DNA of 64,000 bases from Roseovarius indicus (GTDB lineage Bacteria; Pseudomonadota; Alphaproteobacteria; Rhodobacterales; Rhodobacteraceae), in NCBI RefSeq assembly GCF_008728195.1, contig NZ_CP031598.1, forward strand, positions 5,208,001 through 5,272,000, read 5' to 3'. Below the pieces are notes generated by a model. It made no database searches, was not told the DNA's origin, and saw nothing but the letters and a program-made list of their open reading frames with translations. Positions 34,539 through 43,694 of this stretch are shown piece by piece (the stretch's first letter is position 1; every line of letters begins with the position of its first letter). The position numbers were made by a program, and so were the translations under genes.

Positions 34539-35077
34539 GCCTGATCCTCTTTCTCGCGCTGTGCGCGCAACCGCTTCTTTGCCTCAGAGATGCGCCAGCT
34601 GACCGTGCCCGGGGCAACGCCCAGAACCTCGGCCGCCTCTTCGTGGCTGAGATCGTCCAGCACCAGCGCCAGCGTGTCGCGCAGCTCTTCCGGCAACGCC
34701 CGCATCGCCTGTGTCAGCCAGTCGACGGCCTCCGCCGCCTCGCTCTGGGCGGCGCGCCGGTTCACTTCCCAGTCGCCCCAACCTTGCGAATGGCGGGCCC
34801 GTGTCGCCGCCTTGCGCCGCCGGTCATGGGCGGCATTGACCACCACCCGCCATAGCCAGGTCGCAAACCTCGCCTCACCGCGAAATCCCTGCAGCCGCGC
34901 CGGCAGCGTCGCGCAGACATCCTGGGTCAGGTCCTCTGCCTCGGCCGCCGCGCCTGTCAGGCGGAACGCCAGCCGGAAAACCCTGTCATAGTGCCGTTCC
35001 AACAGAAGGGAGAACGCGTGAGAGTCTCCCTCCGCCGCGGCCCTTGCAAGGCTTTCATCACTCGTTTCCATGCGCAT
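34535..35077 (-). CDS. ECF-type RNA polymerase sigma factor
   Basis: A protein of about 180 residues with sigma region 2 (HAFSLLLERHYDRVFRLAFRLTGAAAEAEDLTQDVCATL.. FATWLWRVVVNAAHD) and region 4 (ALPEELRDTLALVLDDLSHEEAAEVLGVAPGTVSWRISEAKKRLRA), with nothing extra. It would direct RNA polymerase to stress or envelope genes. The start is at 35077 or 35071 (ATGCGCATG); neither has a clear ribosome site. The coupled VWA gene downstream suggests its regulator. The DapA-family stop lies 79 bp upstream on the same strand. Confidence 0.9.
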   Translation of the reverse strand: MRMETSDESLARAAAEGDSHAFSLLLERHYDRVFRLAFRLTGAAAEAEDLTQDVCATLPARLQGFRGEARFATWLWRVVVNAAHDRRRKAATRARHSQGWGDWEVNRRAAQSEAAEAVDWLTQAMRALPEELRDTLALVLDDLSHEEAAEVLGVAPGTVSWRISEAKKRLRAQREKEDQA

Positions 35078-35156
35078 CACGTTTGTTGGACGCGCGTGAA
35101 TGGTCAATCCTTGGCGGACCCTAAAGATTTTTTCAGAAAGATTTCGAACAGCAGCC

Positions 35157-36044
35157 CTAAAGCGCCCCAACCGCCTCAAGCGCCGCGCGCACCTCGGCCC
35201 GGCCCTCGTCCGACAAGGGCGCCTGCGGCGGCAGCGGCACGCCCACCTCGTAACCCTGCATCTCGAGCCCGCCCTTGATACAGGCCGCCAGGTTATGCCG
35301 CGCAAAGGCCTGGTTCAGCCCCCACAGCTTGCGCTGCAACTCCATCGCCTTGTCCCACTGCCCCGCGCGGCAGAGCTCGTACAGCTCCACGCTCTGCTCG
35401 GGAACCAGACAGGCCGGCCCGGCCATCCAACCCACCCCGCCGATCATCATCACGCAGGTCGGGATATGCGCCGAGGCCGAGAACACCTCGATTTTCCCGC
35501 CCACCCGGTTCATGATCGACAGAAGCCGCCCGGTATTGCTCGACGCGTCCTTGAGATAGCGAATATTCTCGATCTCAGAAAGCCGCTCGAGCACCGGAAG
35601 GCTCAGGTCGCTCCGCTGGAAATTCGGATTGGTGTAAAGCACCACGGGCAACGATGTCGCCTCGGCGATCGCCTTGAAGTAGGCATAGGTTCCCTCGTCG
35701 CCGACAGGGAAATACGCCTCCATCACCGCCAGTATCCCGTCGGCGCCCAGCGTCTCGAACGCCTCGGTCTGCCGCTGTGCCTCGGCAATCGTCGTCGCCG
35801 CCACCCCGGCCACGACCGGCACGCGCCGGCCTGTAGCCCTGACCACCGTCGCCACGATCTCGCGCTTCTGGGCCCAATCGAGATAGGCGAACTCCCCGGT
35901 CGAGCCCAGCGGCGTCAGCCCGTGCACCCCCTTGCCAATCAGATCGTCGCATAGCCGGTCGAGCACGTGGTCCATCACCCGGCCTCGATCGTCGATCGGG
36001 GATACGAGATAGGGAAACACACCGTGGAAATCATTCTGCGTCAT
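35157..36044 (-). CDS. DapA-family lyase/dihydrodipicolinate synthase-like
   Basis: A 295-residue TIM-barrel class I aldolase-type protein. The GSTGEF substrate loop (about 47-52), the tyrosine in LYTNPN and the Schiff-base lysine in [10 protein letters not shown] are present, so it should be catalytic. True DapA makes dihydrodipicolinate for lysine; this divergent member, next to an aldehyde dehydrogenase, may split or make another keto acid such as a sugar-acid derivative. The ATG at 36044 has no strong ribosome site. No lysine genes are nearby. Confidence 0.8.
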   Translation of the reverse strand: MTQNDFHGVFPYLVSPIDDRGRVMDHVLDRLCDDLIGKGVHGLTPLGSTGEFAYLDWAQKREIVATVVRATGRRVPVVAGVAATTIAEAQRQTEAFETLGADGILAVMEAYFPVGDEGTYAYFKAIAEATSLPVVLYTNPNFQRSDLSLPVLERLSEIENIRYLKDASSNTGRLLSIMNRVGGKIEVFSASAHIPTCVMMIGGVGWMAGPACLVPEQSVELYELCRAGQWDKAMELQRKLWGLNQAFARHNLAACIKGGLEMQGYEVGVPLPPQAPLSDEGRAEVRAALEAVGAL

Positions 36045-36145
36045 GGCGGCAGATTACAGGGTTTTGCGGCGTCTCCAAGCACCCACCGCGCAAAAAGAAA
36101 CGCGGCCCGACAGGGGCCGCGTTCCAACTTTTCTGGCACCGGTGA

Positions 36146-37624
36146 TCAGACCGAGGTGCAGATATATTTCATCTCGAGATAGTCATCGATCCCGTGATGG
36201 CTGCCCTCGCGGCCGAGGCCCGATTGCTTGACCCCGCCGAATGGCGCCACTTCGGTCGAGATGATGCCGGTGTTCACACCGACGATCCCGTATTCCAGGG
36301 CCTCGGCCACCTTGGTGACGCGGCTCAGATCCTTGGCGTAGAAATAGCTCGCCAGGCCGAAGATCGTGTCATTCGCCATCTCGATCACGTCATCGACCGT
36401 GTCGAACTTGAAAAGCGGCGCCAGCGGGCCGAACGTCTCGTCCTTGCTGACGACCATGTCCTGCGTCACGCCCGTAAGGATCGTCGGCGGCAGGAAATAC
36501 CCTGCGCCCTGCATCGGGTCACCGCCGCCCATCAGCACATTCGCGCCTTTCGACTTGGCATCGGCCACGTGCTCCTGAACTTTCTCGATGGCATCGCCGT
36601 TGATAAGCGGGCCAAGCGTCGTGCCCTCTTCCAGCCCGTCGCCGATCTTCAGCTTCTCGACAGCCGCCTTCAGCTTCTCGGCAAAGGCATCGTACACACC
36701 GGCCTGCACATAGATCCGGTTGGCACAGACGCAGGTCTGCCCGTTGTTGCGGAACTTGCACATGATGGCGCCTTCCACGGCGGCATCCAGATCGGCATCG
36801 TCGAACACGATGAAAGGCGCGTTGCCGCCAAGCTCCATCGAGCATTTCATCACCTGGTCGGCCGCCTGCCGCAGCAGGATCCGGCCCACCTCGGTCGAGC
36901 CGGTGAAGGTCAACTTGCGCACGACAGGGTTCTCGCAGAACTCCTTACCGACCTCAGAGGAGCTCGACGAGGTCACGATGCTGAACACCCCTTTCGGAAT
37001 TCCCGCCCGCTCGGCCAGAACACCCATCGCTGTCGCCGACAGCGGCGTCTCGGCCGCCGGACGCCCGACAAAGGCACAGCCCGCGGCCAGCGCCGGCCCG
37101 GCTTTACGAGTGATCATCGCATTGGGGAAGTTCCACGGCGTGATCGACGCAGCCACGCCGATGGGCTGCTTGATCACGGTGATCCGCTTGTCGCGCTGGT
37201 GGCCCGGAATGGTCTCGCCATAGATCCGCTTGGCTTCTTCGGCGAAGAACTCGATGAACGAGGCCCCATAGGCGATCTCGCCCTTGGCCTCGGCCAGCGG
37301 CTTGCCCTGCTCGGCGGTCAGGATGGTGCCCAGATCGTCCTGGTTCTCCATCATCAGGTCGAACCACTTGCGCAGCACGGCGGCGCGTTCCTTGCCGGTC
37401 CACTGCGCCCATTCCTTTTGCGCCTTGCCCGCGGCCTCGATGGCCTTGGCCACTTGCGCCCGGCTCATGTCGGCCACGTTGGCAATCACGTCGCCACGCG
37501 CCGGGTTTGTCACCTCGAACGTGCCGTCGTCTCCGTCGACCCACTCGCCGCCGGCATAGGCCTGCTCGGCCAGAAGGCTGGGATCCTTCAGAAGGGATTT
37601 CAGGTTTGTCGTCGTATCAAGCAT
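36146..37624 (-). CDS. gabD: NAD(P)-dependent succinate-semialdehyde dehydrogenase
   Basis: A 492-residue aldehyde dehydrogenase of the GabD type. TPWNFPNAMITRK (cofactor), FTGSTEVGR, the catalytic glutamate in MELGGNAPFIV and the cysteine in NNGQTCVCANRIYV are all present; the CVCANR pair is typical of GabD. It converts succinate semialdehyde to succinate at the end of GABA and putrescine breakdown. The ATG at 37624 has AGGAGG upstream. It lies 101 bp upstream of the DapA-family gene on the same strand. Confidence 0.9.
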   Translation of the reverse strand: MLDTTTNLKSLLKDPSLLAEQAYAGGEWVDGDDGTFEVTNPARGDVIANVADMSRAQVAKAIEAAGKAQKEWAQWTGKERAAVLRKWFDLMMENQDDLGTILTAEQGKPLAEAKGEIAYGASFIEFFAEEAKRIYGETIPGHQRDKRITVIKQPIGVAASITPWNFPNAMITRKAGPALAAGCAFVGRPAAETPLSATAMGVLAERAGIPKGVFSIVTSSSSSEVGKEFCENPVVRKLTFTGSTEVGRILLRQAADQVMKCSMELGGNAPFIVFDDADLDAAVEGAIMCKFRNNGQTCVCANRIYVQAGVYDAFAEKLKAAVEKLKIGDGLEEGTTLGPLINGDAIEKVQEHVADAKSKGANVLMGGGDPMQGAGYFLPPTILTGVTQDMVVSKDETFGPLAPLFKFDTVDDVIEMANDTIFGLASYFYAKDLSRVTKVAEALEYGIVGVNTGIISTEVAPFGGVKQSGLGREGSHHGIDDYLEMKYICTSV

Positions 37625-37703
37625 GGATCGGTCCTCCTGCAACTTGGTTGGCCAAAGGCAAACCACTAAGCGGCGGGAATGTCCAGATGGCGGGCCCTCG
37701 GGT

Positions 37704-38405
37704 TCAGTCGGGCGCCAGCATATACCCTTCGCCCCGCACCGTCTGCAGATAGCGCGGCTGTTTCGGGTCCGACTCGATTTTCCGCCGAAGCCGGGTGATC
37801 TGCACGTCGACCGCCCGTTCCTGCGCCTGCCCCTTGTCGCGGCCAAGGTCCTCGACCAGCTTCGCCCGGCTCACCGGCTCCCGCAGGTGCTCCGAGAAGA
37901 TCCGCATCAACTGCACTTCGGTCGCCGTCAGGCGTACCGGCTCGTCGCCCCGCAACAATTCCGCCCGTTCGATGTCGAACCGCACCGTTCCCATCTGCAA
38001 CACTTTCGGCGCCATCGTCTCGGGCAGCGCCGCGGGCATCCGCCGCAGGATCGCATTGATCCGAAGCAGCAGCTCCTTCGGCTCGAACGGCTTCGCAAGG
38101 TAATCGTCCGCCCCGGCCTCCAGCCCCTTGATCCGGTCTTCCGTCTCGTTCTTTGCGGTCAAAAGCAGGATCGGCGTCACGATCGTCTCCCGTAGCGCCT
38201 GGGTCAGCGCCACGCCATCCTCCCCCGGCATCATCACGTCAAGCACGATCAGGTCGAACTCCAGCCCCGACAGGATGCGCCGCGCATGGGCCGCATCCCT
38301 TGCCGCCGACACGAGAAACCCGTGCCGCGCAAGAAACTTGCGCAGCAACCCGCGAATGCGCTCGTCGTCATCCACGATCAAAAGGTGCGGGGCCGGGTCG
38401 CTCAT
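37704..38405 (-). CDS. petR: OmpR-family response regulator PetR
   Basis: A 233-residue two-domain response regulator. The receiver has the acidic pocket DDDE, the phosphoacceptor aspartate in IVLDVMMPGEDG, and the lysine in LAKPFEPKELLLRI. The winged helix at the C-terminus (LTATEVQLMRIFSEHLREPVSRAKLVEDLGRD .. VDVQITRLRRKIE) binds DNA. The arrangement after a MarR-type gene with an ATGA overlap is that of petPR of Rhodobacter, linked there to expression of cytochrome bc1 genes. No sensor kinase is beside it. Confidence 0.85.
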   Translation of the reverse strand: MSDPAPHLLIVDDDERIRGLLRKFLARHGFLVSAARDAAHARRILSGLEFDLIVLDVMMPGEDGVALTQALRETIVTPILLLTAKNETEDRIKGLEAGADDYLAKPFEPKELLLRINAILRRMPAALPETMAPKVLQMGTVRFDIERAELLRGDEPVRLTATEVQLMRIFSEHLREPVSRAKLVEDLGRDKGQAQERAVDVQITRLRRKIESDPKQPRYLQTVRGEGYMLAPD

Positions 38406-38899
38406 GCACCGTTCTCCCGGATGGCATGGTACTTCCGCCGCAACTCGGGCTCCATCATGGCCTCCAGAACCTGTCGGAAACCTGCCACGGCCTCGGGCCC
38501 GGCCGCGCGATAGGCAGCGCGCATCCGCGCCCGCTGCGCATCGGAAATCTTCCGCTCCAGCGCGATTCCATCTTCCGTCAGAAACAGGTTCCGTTCCCGT
38601 TTATCGGTCGAACCGACCCGGCTTTCCACCAACCCGTTCTCGATCAACGTCCGCAGCACCCGGTTCAGCGATTGCTTGGTCACACCAAGGATTCCCAGCA
38701 GGTTGTTGACGGTCGTGCCCGGACTGCGGGCAATGAAATGCAGCGCCCGGTGGTGCGCCCGCCCATAGTCCATCGTCGCCAGTATCCGGTCCGGATCGGC
38801 GGTGAACCCGCGATAGGCGAAAAACATCGCCTCGATCCCCTGTCGAAGCTGCTCGTCGGTCAGAAACAGCAGGTTTTCACCGCCCTGAACGTCCGGCAT
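38402..38899 (-). CDS. petP: MarR-family regulator PetP
   Basis: A 165-residue winged-helix protein with the MarR core: MDYGRAHHRALHFIARSPGTTVNNLLGILGVTKQSLNRVLRTLIENGLVESRVGSTDKRERNLFLTEDG. The order petP-petR with a 4-bp stop/start overlap (38402-38405) is conserved in Rhodobacterales, where PetP and PetR are needed for cytochrome bc1 expression. The ATG at 38899 follows GGAGCC. The divergent region with ilvE holds ATGTCA/TGACAT and GTCCG/CGGAC dyads that could be PetP or PetR sites. Confidence 0.85.
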   Translation of the reverse strand: MPDVQGGENLLFLTDEQLRQGIEAMFFAYRGFTADPDRILATMDYGRAHHRALHFIARSPGTTVNNLLGILGVTKQSLNRVLRTLIENGLVESRVGSTDKRERNLFLTEDGIALERKISDAQRARMRAAYRAAGPEAVAGFRQVLEAMMEPELRRKYHAIRENGA

Positions 38900-38941
38900 G
38901 GCTCCTCCAAATCACAACTACCATATTCCACCCATAACATT

Positions 38942-39019
38942 ATGTCAGCTTTGTTGACATTCCAAGATCAAACTGGTAGCGAATCGCAGTTTTCGCGCAA
39001 CTTTATGTCCGGTTCGGAC
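38942..39019. promoter_or_regulatory. Dyads in the petP/ilvE divergent region
   Basis: ATGTCA-n7-TGACAT (38942-38960) includes a TTGACA (38954-38959) that may serve as an ilvE -35 box. GTCCG-gtt-CGGAC (39007-39019) lies closer to ilvE. Both could bind the adjacent MarR-type PetP; this is inferred from position only. Confidence 0.35.
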
Positions 39020-39067
39020 GTAACGCGCGCAACAAATGAAAAAACGGCCTGTTGAAGGAGTACGAAT

Positions 39068-39934
39068 ATGGCTGGCTATGATGACCGCGACGGCAAGATC
39101 TGGATGGATGGCACACTCGCCGACTGGCGCGATGCGAATGTACATATCCTGACCCACGCGCTGCACTATGCCAGCTCGGTATTCGAGGGCGAGCGCGCCT
39201 ATAATGGCAAGATCTTCAAAAGCCGCCAGCATTCCGAGCGTCTGCACTATTCCGCCGGCCAGCTCGATTTCGAGATCCCCTTCACCGTCGACGAGATCGA
39301 GGCCGCCAAGGCCGACGTGCTCAAGGCCAACGGCCTGACCGACGCCTACGTGCGCGCCGTCGCGTGGCGGGGCGCCGGCCCCGACATGGGTGTCGCGTCT
39401 GCTGGCAACCCGGTGCGCCTCGCCATCGCCGCCTGGGAATGGGGCGCCTATTACGGTGACGCCAAGATGAAGGGCGCCAAGCTCGACATCTCCAAGTGGA
39501 AACGCCCGAGCCCGGAAACCATCCCCTGTCACGCCAAGGCCGCCGGCCTCTACATGATCTGCACCCTGTCGAAACACGCGGCCGAGGCGAAAGGCTGCTC
39601 CGACGCGATGATGTTCGATTACCGCGGCTACGTGGCCGAAGCGACCGGCGCCAACATCTTCTTCGTCAAGGATGGCGAAGTGCACACGCCCAAGCCCGAC
39701 TGTTTCCTCAACGGCCTGACCCGGCAGACGGTGATCGGCATGCTCGAGGAACGCCAGGTCAAGGTGCACGAGCGCCACATCATGCCCGAGGAGCTGGAAA
39801 GCTTCCAGCAATGCTGGCTCACCGGCACCGCGGCCGAGGTTACCCCGGTCGGCAAGATCGGCGACTACAACTTCGAGGTCGGCGAACTGACCCGCGGCAT
39901 CGCCCAGGATTACGAGCAACTGGTTCGCGTCTGA
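39068..39934 (+). CDS. ilvE: Branched-chain amino acid aminotransferase
   Basis: A 288-residue PLP class IV aminotransferase. The start DRDGKIWMDGTLADWRDANVHILTHALHYASSVFEGERAYNGKIF is typical of IlvE, the PLP lysine is in CHAKAAGLYM (cofactor lysine within CHAKA), and EATGANIFFVKDGEVHTP carries the cofactor glutamate. It makes or degrades leucine, isoleucine and valine with 2-oxoglutarate. The ATG at 39068 follows GAAGGAG. A citrate lyase alpha gene starts 3 bp after its stop, an unusual partner. Confidence 0.92.
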   Translation: MAGYDDRDGKIWMDGTLADWRDANVHILTHALHYASSVFEGERAYNGKIFKSRQHSERLHYSAGQLDFEIPFTVDEIEAAKADVLKANGLTDAYVRAVAWRGAGPDMGVASAGNPVRLAIAAWEWGAYYGDAKMKGAKLDISKWKRPSPETIPCHAKAAGLYMICTLSKHAAEAKGCSDAMMFDYRGYVAEATGANIFFVKDGEVHTPKPDCFLNGLTRQTVIGMLEERQVKVHERHIMPEELESFQQCWLTGTAAEVTPVGKIGDYNFEVGELTRGIAQDYEQLVRV

Positions 39935-39937
39935 TCC

Positions 39938-41323
39938 TTGCGCAACATCCGTGAGGCTCTCGACAAGGCAGAGGTGAAGGACGGCGCCACGCTGTCCTTC
40001 CACCACCATCTCCGCAACGGCGACGACGTCATGCGGCAGGTGCTCGCCGCCTGCTCGGCCGCGGGCCTGCGCGACCTTCATATCGCGCCCTCCTCGCTCT
40101 TCCCCTGCCATGCCTCCCTGATCCCGTTTCTTGAAAACGGCACCGTCACCCGCATCACCACCTCCTACATGACCGGCCCGCTGGCCGATGCCGTGCGCGC
40201 CGGCCTCCTACCCCATCCCGTGATTCTGCAATCCCATGGCGGTCGCGCGGCGGCCATCGCCTCGGGCCGCCTGCCAATCGACGCCGCCTTCATCGCTGCC
40301 CCGGCGGTTGACGGTGCGGGCAACCTCACCGGCGCCACCGGCCCCGCCGCCTGCGGGCCGCTGGGTTACCCGATGGTCGATGCCGCCCATGCCCGCCACG
40401 TTATCGCCGTGACCAACCACCGGACGACCGACCTACCCCGCGTCTGCATCCCTGCCGAGCAGGTTCACGCCATCATCGAAACCGACCACATCGGCGACGC
40501 CAGCCAGATCGCCTCCGGCACCACCGGCCGCGCACCCTCTCCCAAGGGCCAGGCCATCGCCGACCTGACCGCCCAACTCATCGCCTGTTCCGGCCTCCTG
40601 CAAGACGGTTTCCGATTCCAGACCGGCGCCGGCGCCACCTCCCTCGCCGTGGCCCGAGACCTCGCCCCGATCATGGCGAAACGGAACCTCAAAGGCGCCT
40701 TCGCCGCCGGCGGCATCACCGGCGCGCTGGTCGAGATGTTCCGCGCGGGCCTCTTCGCCACCCTCCGCGACGTGCAGGCCTTCGACCTCCCCGCCGTCCG
40801 CTCCTATGCCGAAGACACCTCCCATTTGCCGATGTCCGCCGAAACCTACGCCAGCCCCGACCACCCCGACAGCATCGCCAAGCAGCTCGACGTCATGATC
40901 CTCGGCGCGGCCGAGGTCGACATGAATTTCAACGTCAACGTCACCTGTGCCAGCGATGGCCGGATCATCGGCGGCTCGGGCGGCCATGCCGACACCGCAG
41001 CGGGCGCCACGCTGCCCATCGTCACCACCCAGCTTGCCGCCGGCGGCTTCCCCAAGCTGGTGCAATCGCTCACCTGCCTCACCACCCCCGGCGCGACCAT
41101 CGGCGCTGTCGTCACCGAGGCCGGCATCGCCATCCACCCCTCGCGCCCCGAACTGGCCGAACGCGCTCGCCGCTCGGGCTTGCCCGTCACCACGCTCGAC
41201 GACCTTCGCCAAAAGGCCGAAACAGGCACCAATCCGGCCAAAGACGGCCAAGGCACAGGCAAACTTGTCGCCCTCTGCGAAGCGCCAGACGGCCAGGTCA
41301 TCGACGAAATCCGCGCCCCCTGA
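39938..41323 (+). CDS. citF: Citrate lyase alpha subunit (CitF), orphan
   Basis: A 461-residue CoA-transferase-family protein. DGATLSFHHHLRNGD at residues 16-30, SYMTGPLADAVRAGLL, SHGGRAAAIASGRLPIDAAFIAAP, and DVMILGAAEVDMNFNVNV match CitF, which swaps acetate for citrate on the acyl carrier protein. Compared with the E. coli subunit the first 40-50 residues are missing. The frame starts with a TTG at 39938, 3 bp past ilvE, with no better start seen. The beta and gamma subunits (CitE, CitD) and the prosthetic group genes are not nearby, so classic citrate lyase activity is doubtful. Confidence 0.82.
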   Translation: MRNIREALDKAEVKDGATLSFHHHLRNGDDVMRQVLAACSAAGLRDLHIAPSSLFPCHASLIPFLENGTVTRITTSYMTGPLADAVRAGLLPHPVILQSHGGRAAAIASGRLPIDAAFIAAPAVDGAGNLTGATGPAACGPLGYPMVDAAHARHVIAVTNHRTTDLPRVCIPAEQVHAIIETDHIGDASQIASGTTGRAPSPKGQAIADLTAQLIACSGLLQDGFRFQTGAGATSLAVARDLAPIMAKRNLKGAFAAGGITGALVEMFRAGLFATLRDVQAFDLPAVRSYAEDTSHLPMSAETYASPDHPDSIAKQLDVMILGAAEVDMNFNVNVTCASDGRIIGGSGGHADTAAGATLPIVTTQLAAGGFPKLVQSLTCLTTPGATIGAVVTEAGIAIHPSRPELAERARRSGLPVTTLDDLRQKAETGTNPAKDGQGTGKLVALCEAPDGQVIDEIRAP

Positions 41324-41454
41324 GCCCGACGGGCGAAAACCCGCGCGTTACAAAAGGTTATCCAACTCTTCAAACATCCGTCGACCACCGGTCACGAAAC
41401 CAAGGTCTCTTCCGCGCCACAAACACCTTTCAGGAAACCGCGAAGGAGACCCAC

Positions 41455-43005
41455 ATGACCAAGCTGATCCGCCCCACCCGCCGTGCCGTTCTGGCCTCCG
41501 GCACCGCGTTCGCTGCCTCGCTCGCCATGCCCGCCCTCAGCCGCGCAGCCTCGCGGCCCGCCTTTACCCACGGCGTACAATCCGGCGATGTCGACAAGTC
41601 CTCCGGCATGATCTGGACCCGCACCGACCGCCCCGCCAAGGTGATGATGGAGGTCTCGACCACCGAAAGCTTCGACAACGCCATGAAGCTGCCCCCGCTC
41701 GACGCCCTGCCCGAAACCGACCTTGCCGTGAAGCGCCTCGTCGAAGGGCTCCCCGCCGATCAGGACATCTTCTACCGCTTCACCGCCCATGACCTCTCCG
41801 ACATCAACGGCACCAGCGACCCCGTGACCGGCCGCTTCCGCACCGCTCCCGCCGGCCGCCGCGACATCCGCTTCGCATGGTCGGGCGACACCGCCGGCCA
41901 GGGCTGGGGCATCGACGACGAAGGCATGGCCACCTACGCCACCATGGCCAGGCACACTCCCGATTTCTTCCTGCACTCGGGCGACACCATCTATGCCGAC
42001 GGGCCGATGACTGACGAGGTCGAGAAAGACGGCGAAATCATCTGGAAGAACACCGTTCTGACGGATGACAAACGCAAGGTCGCTGAAACGCTCGAGGAAT
42101 ACCGCGGCCAGTGGAAATACAACATGATGGACGAGCACGTTCTCGCCCTCAACGCCACCGTACCGACCTTCTTCCAGTGGGACGACCACGAGGTCGTCAA
42201 CAACTGGTCCTCCTCGCGCTCCCTGATGGAGGATGACCGCTACACCGAAAAATCCATCCACGTGCTTGCCGCCCGGGCCGCCCGCGCCTTCCACGAGATG
42301 ACGCCGATCCGCTATACCCCGGCCGAGCCGGGCCGCGTCTACCGCAAGATCTCCTATGGCCCCATGCTCGAGGTCTTCTTCCTCGACCTGCGTTCCTATC
42401 GCGGCCCCAACTCCGAGAACATGCAGGACGAGCTGACCGACGAATCCCGCATCCTCGGCGCCGAGCAAATGGCGTGGCTCAAGCGCGAGCTGACGCAATC
42501 CTCGGCCACGTGGAAGGTCATTGCTTCCGACATGCCCATCGGCCTCGTCGTGGGCGGCGGCCAGGAAGCCGTGGCCAACGGTGACAACGGCGCCGCAAAG
42601 GGCCGCGAACTCGAAATCGCCCAGCTGCTGCGCTTCATCAAGACGGCCAACATCACCAACACCGTCTGGTTCACCGCCGATGTCCACTACACGGCGGCGC
42701 ACTACTACAACCCCGACAAGGCCCAGTTCCAGGATTTCGCTCCCTTCTGGGAATTCGTCTCCGGACCGCTCCACGCCGGCACCTTCGGCCCGAACGACCT
42801 CGACATGACCTTCGGCCCGGAAGTGAAATACGTGAAGGCCCCGACCGAGGAACAGGGCGCCAACCTGCCCCCCTCAGCCGGCCTGCAATTCTTCGGGCTG
42901 GTCGATATCGACGGCGCCACCCAGCAGATGACCGTCCGCCTGATGGACCGCGCCGATACCGAGCTGTGGAAAATCACGCTCGACCCCGAAGGCATGGCGC
43001 TCTGA
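41455..43005 (+). CDS. phoD: Alkaline phosphatase PhoD (Tat-exported)
   Basis: A 516-residue protein. The start MTKLIRPTRRAVLASGTAFAASLAMPALSRA is a Tat signal with the RR pair in PTRRAVLAS. The mature part contains the PhoD N-terminal domain (PAFTHGVQSGDVDKSSGMIWTR) and the metal-binding phosphatase sites WSGDTAG, HSGDTIYAD, WDDHEVVNNW and WFTADVHYTAAH. It frees phosphate from phosphodi- and monoesters in the periplasm and needs calcium and iron. The ATG at 41455 follows GAAGGAGA. A weak PHO-box-like repeat lies about 60-77 bp upstream. Confidence 0.93.
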   Translation: MTKLIRPTRRAVLASGTAFAASLAMPALSRAASRPAFTHGVQSGDVDKSSGMIWTRTDRPAKVMMEVSTTESFDNAMKLPPLDALPETDLAVKRLVEGLPADQDIFYRFTAHDLSDINGTSDPVTGRFRTAPAGRRDIRFAWSGDTAGQGWGIDDEGMATYATMARHTPDFFLHSGDTIYADGPMTDEVEKDGEIIWKNTVLTDDKRKVAETLEEYRGQWKYNMMDEHVLALNATVPTFFQWDDHEVVNNWSSSRSLMEDDRYTEKSIHVLAARAARAFHEMTPIRYTPAEPGRVYRKISYGPMLEVFFLDLRSYRGPNSENMQDELTDESRILGAEQMAWLKRELTQSSATWKVIASDMPIGLVVGGGQEAVANGDNGAAKGRELEIAQLLRFIKTANITNTVWFTADVHYTAAHYYNPDKAQFQDFAPFWEFVSGPLHAGTFGPNDLDMTFGPEVKYVKAPTEEQGANLPPSAGLQFFGLVDIDGATQQMTVRLMDRADTELWKITLDPEGMAL

Positions 43006-43009
43006 TCTC

Positions 43010-43600
43010 TCACGCGTAGAGCTTCAGGAAATCCCTCACGGCGCGGTCCACCCGCGCCGTGATCTCCGCCTCGGAAAGCGGCTCTGTTACACCGAAAAGC
43101 CTCTCCAGCTGCACCTCTCCCTTGACCAGCACGACGAACTTTTCCGCGGCCTCCATCGAGTCACCCAGTTCCATGTGCCGCGCCAGCCATCCGGCGAATT
43201 TCGGCAACGACTTTGCCTTCCCCTCCGCCACCAGGATCCGCCCCAGCACCGGGTCGCCCCCCGCTTCGGCGATCGCCGCCCGGTTCAGCGCCACCGACGC
43301 CTCCCCCGTCATCAACCGCAGCAACTCGGCCCCGAACGCCCGAAGCCCGTCCTCCAGCGGCATCGCGCCGAAATCCTCCGGCAAGGCCCTGTCCAGCGCG
43401 CTGGCATTGTCCCGAATCATCGCCCCAAAGAACCCGGCTTTGTCGCCGAACCAGTTGTAGAGGGTCTCCTTGCTCGCACTGGCTTCCCGCGCCACGGCAA
43501 TCATCGACGTGCCGCGCCAACCTTTCTCGATCAGCACCTTGAGACCACAGGCCAGAATCTCGGCCCGCCGCGTGTCGTTTCCCGTCTGCTCCGTCGGCAT
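43010..43600 (-). CDS. TetR/AcrR-family transcriptional regulator
   Basis: A 196-residue regulator. The N-terminal helix-turn-helix is AEILACGLKVLIEKGWRGTSMIAVAREASASKETLYNWFGDKAGFFGAMI; the rest is a helical ligand-binding domain of the TetR_C group. I chose the ATG at 43600, which has GGAGG 5 bp upstream, over 43612. It is divergent from a small membrane protein gene and two near-identical palindromes lie between the starts, so it very likely controls both. It converges on phoD with 4 bp between stops. Confidence 0.88.
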   Translation of the reverse strand: MPTEQTGNDTRRAEILACGLKVLIEKGWRGTSMIAVAREASASKETLYNWFGDKAGFFGAMIRDNASALDRALPEDFGAMPLEDGLRAFGAELLRLMTGEASVALNRAAIAEAGGDPVLGRILVAEGKAKSLPKFAGWLARHMELGDSMEAAEKFVVLVKGEVQLERLFGVTEPLSEAEITARVDRAVRDFLKLYA

Positions 43601-43623
43601 TCCGGCCTCCATTCAATAGCGGA

Positions 43624-43674
43624 TTGACATTAGCGTACCATTGGGTACGGTACAAGGCGTACCGTCTGGTACGG
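43624..43674. promoter_or_regulatory. Two CGTACC-n4-GGTACG operators over a promoter
   Basis: CGTACC-attg-GGTACG (43634-43649) and CGTACC-gtct-GGTACG (43658-43673) are two copies of one palindrome, 24 bp centre to centre. A TTGACA at 43624-43629 precedes the first copy, so the operators cover the likely promoter of the membrane protein gene. They are the expected target of the adjacent TetR protein. Confidence 0.7.
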
Positions 43675-43694
43675 ATATCGAAAGGACGATCTCA

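Noticed and set aside
41378..41395. PHO box before phoD
   Set aside because: CCGTCGA-ccac-CGGTCAC has the right 11-bp spacing, but only 9 of 14 consensus bases match, so I did not list it as a feature.
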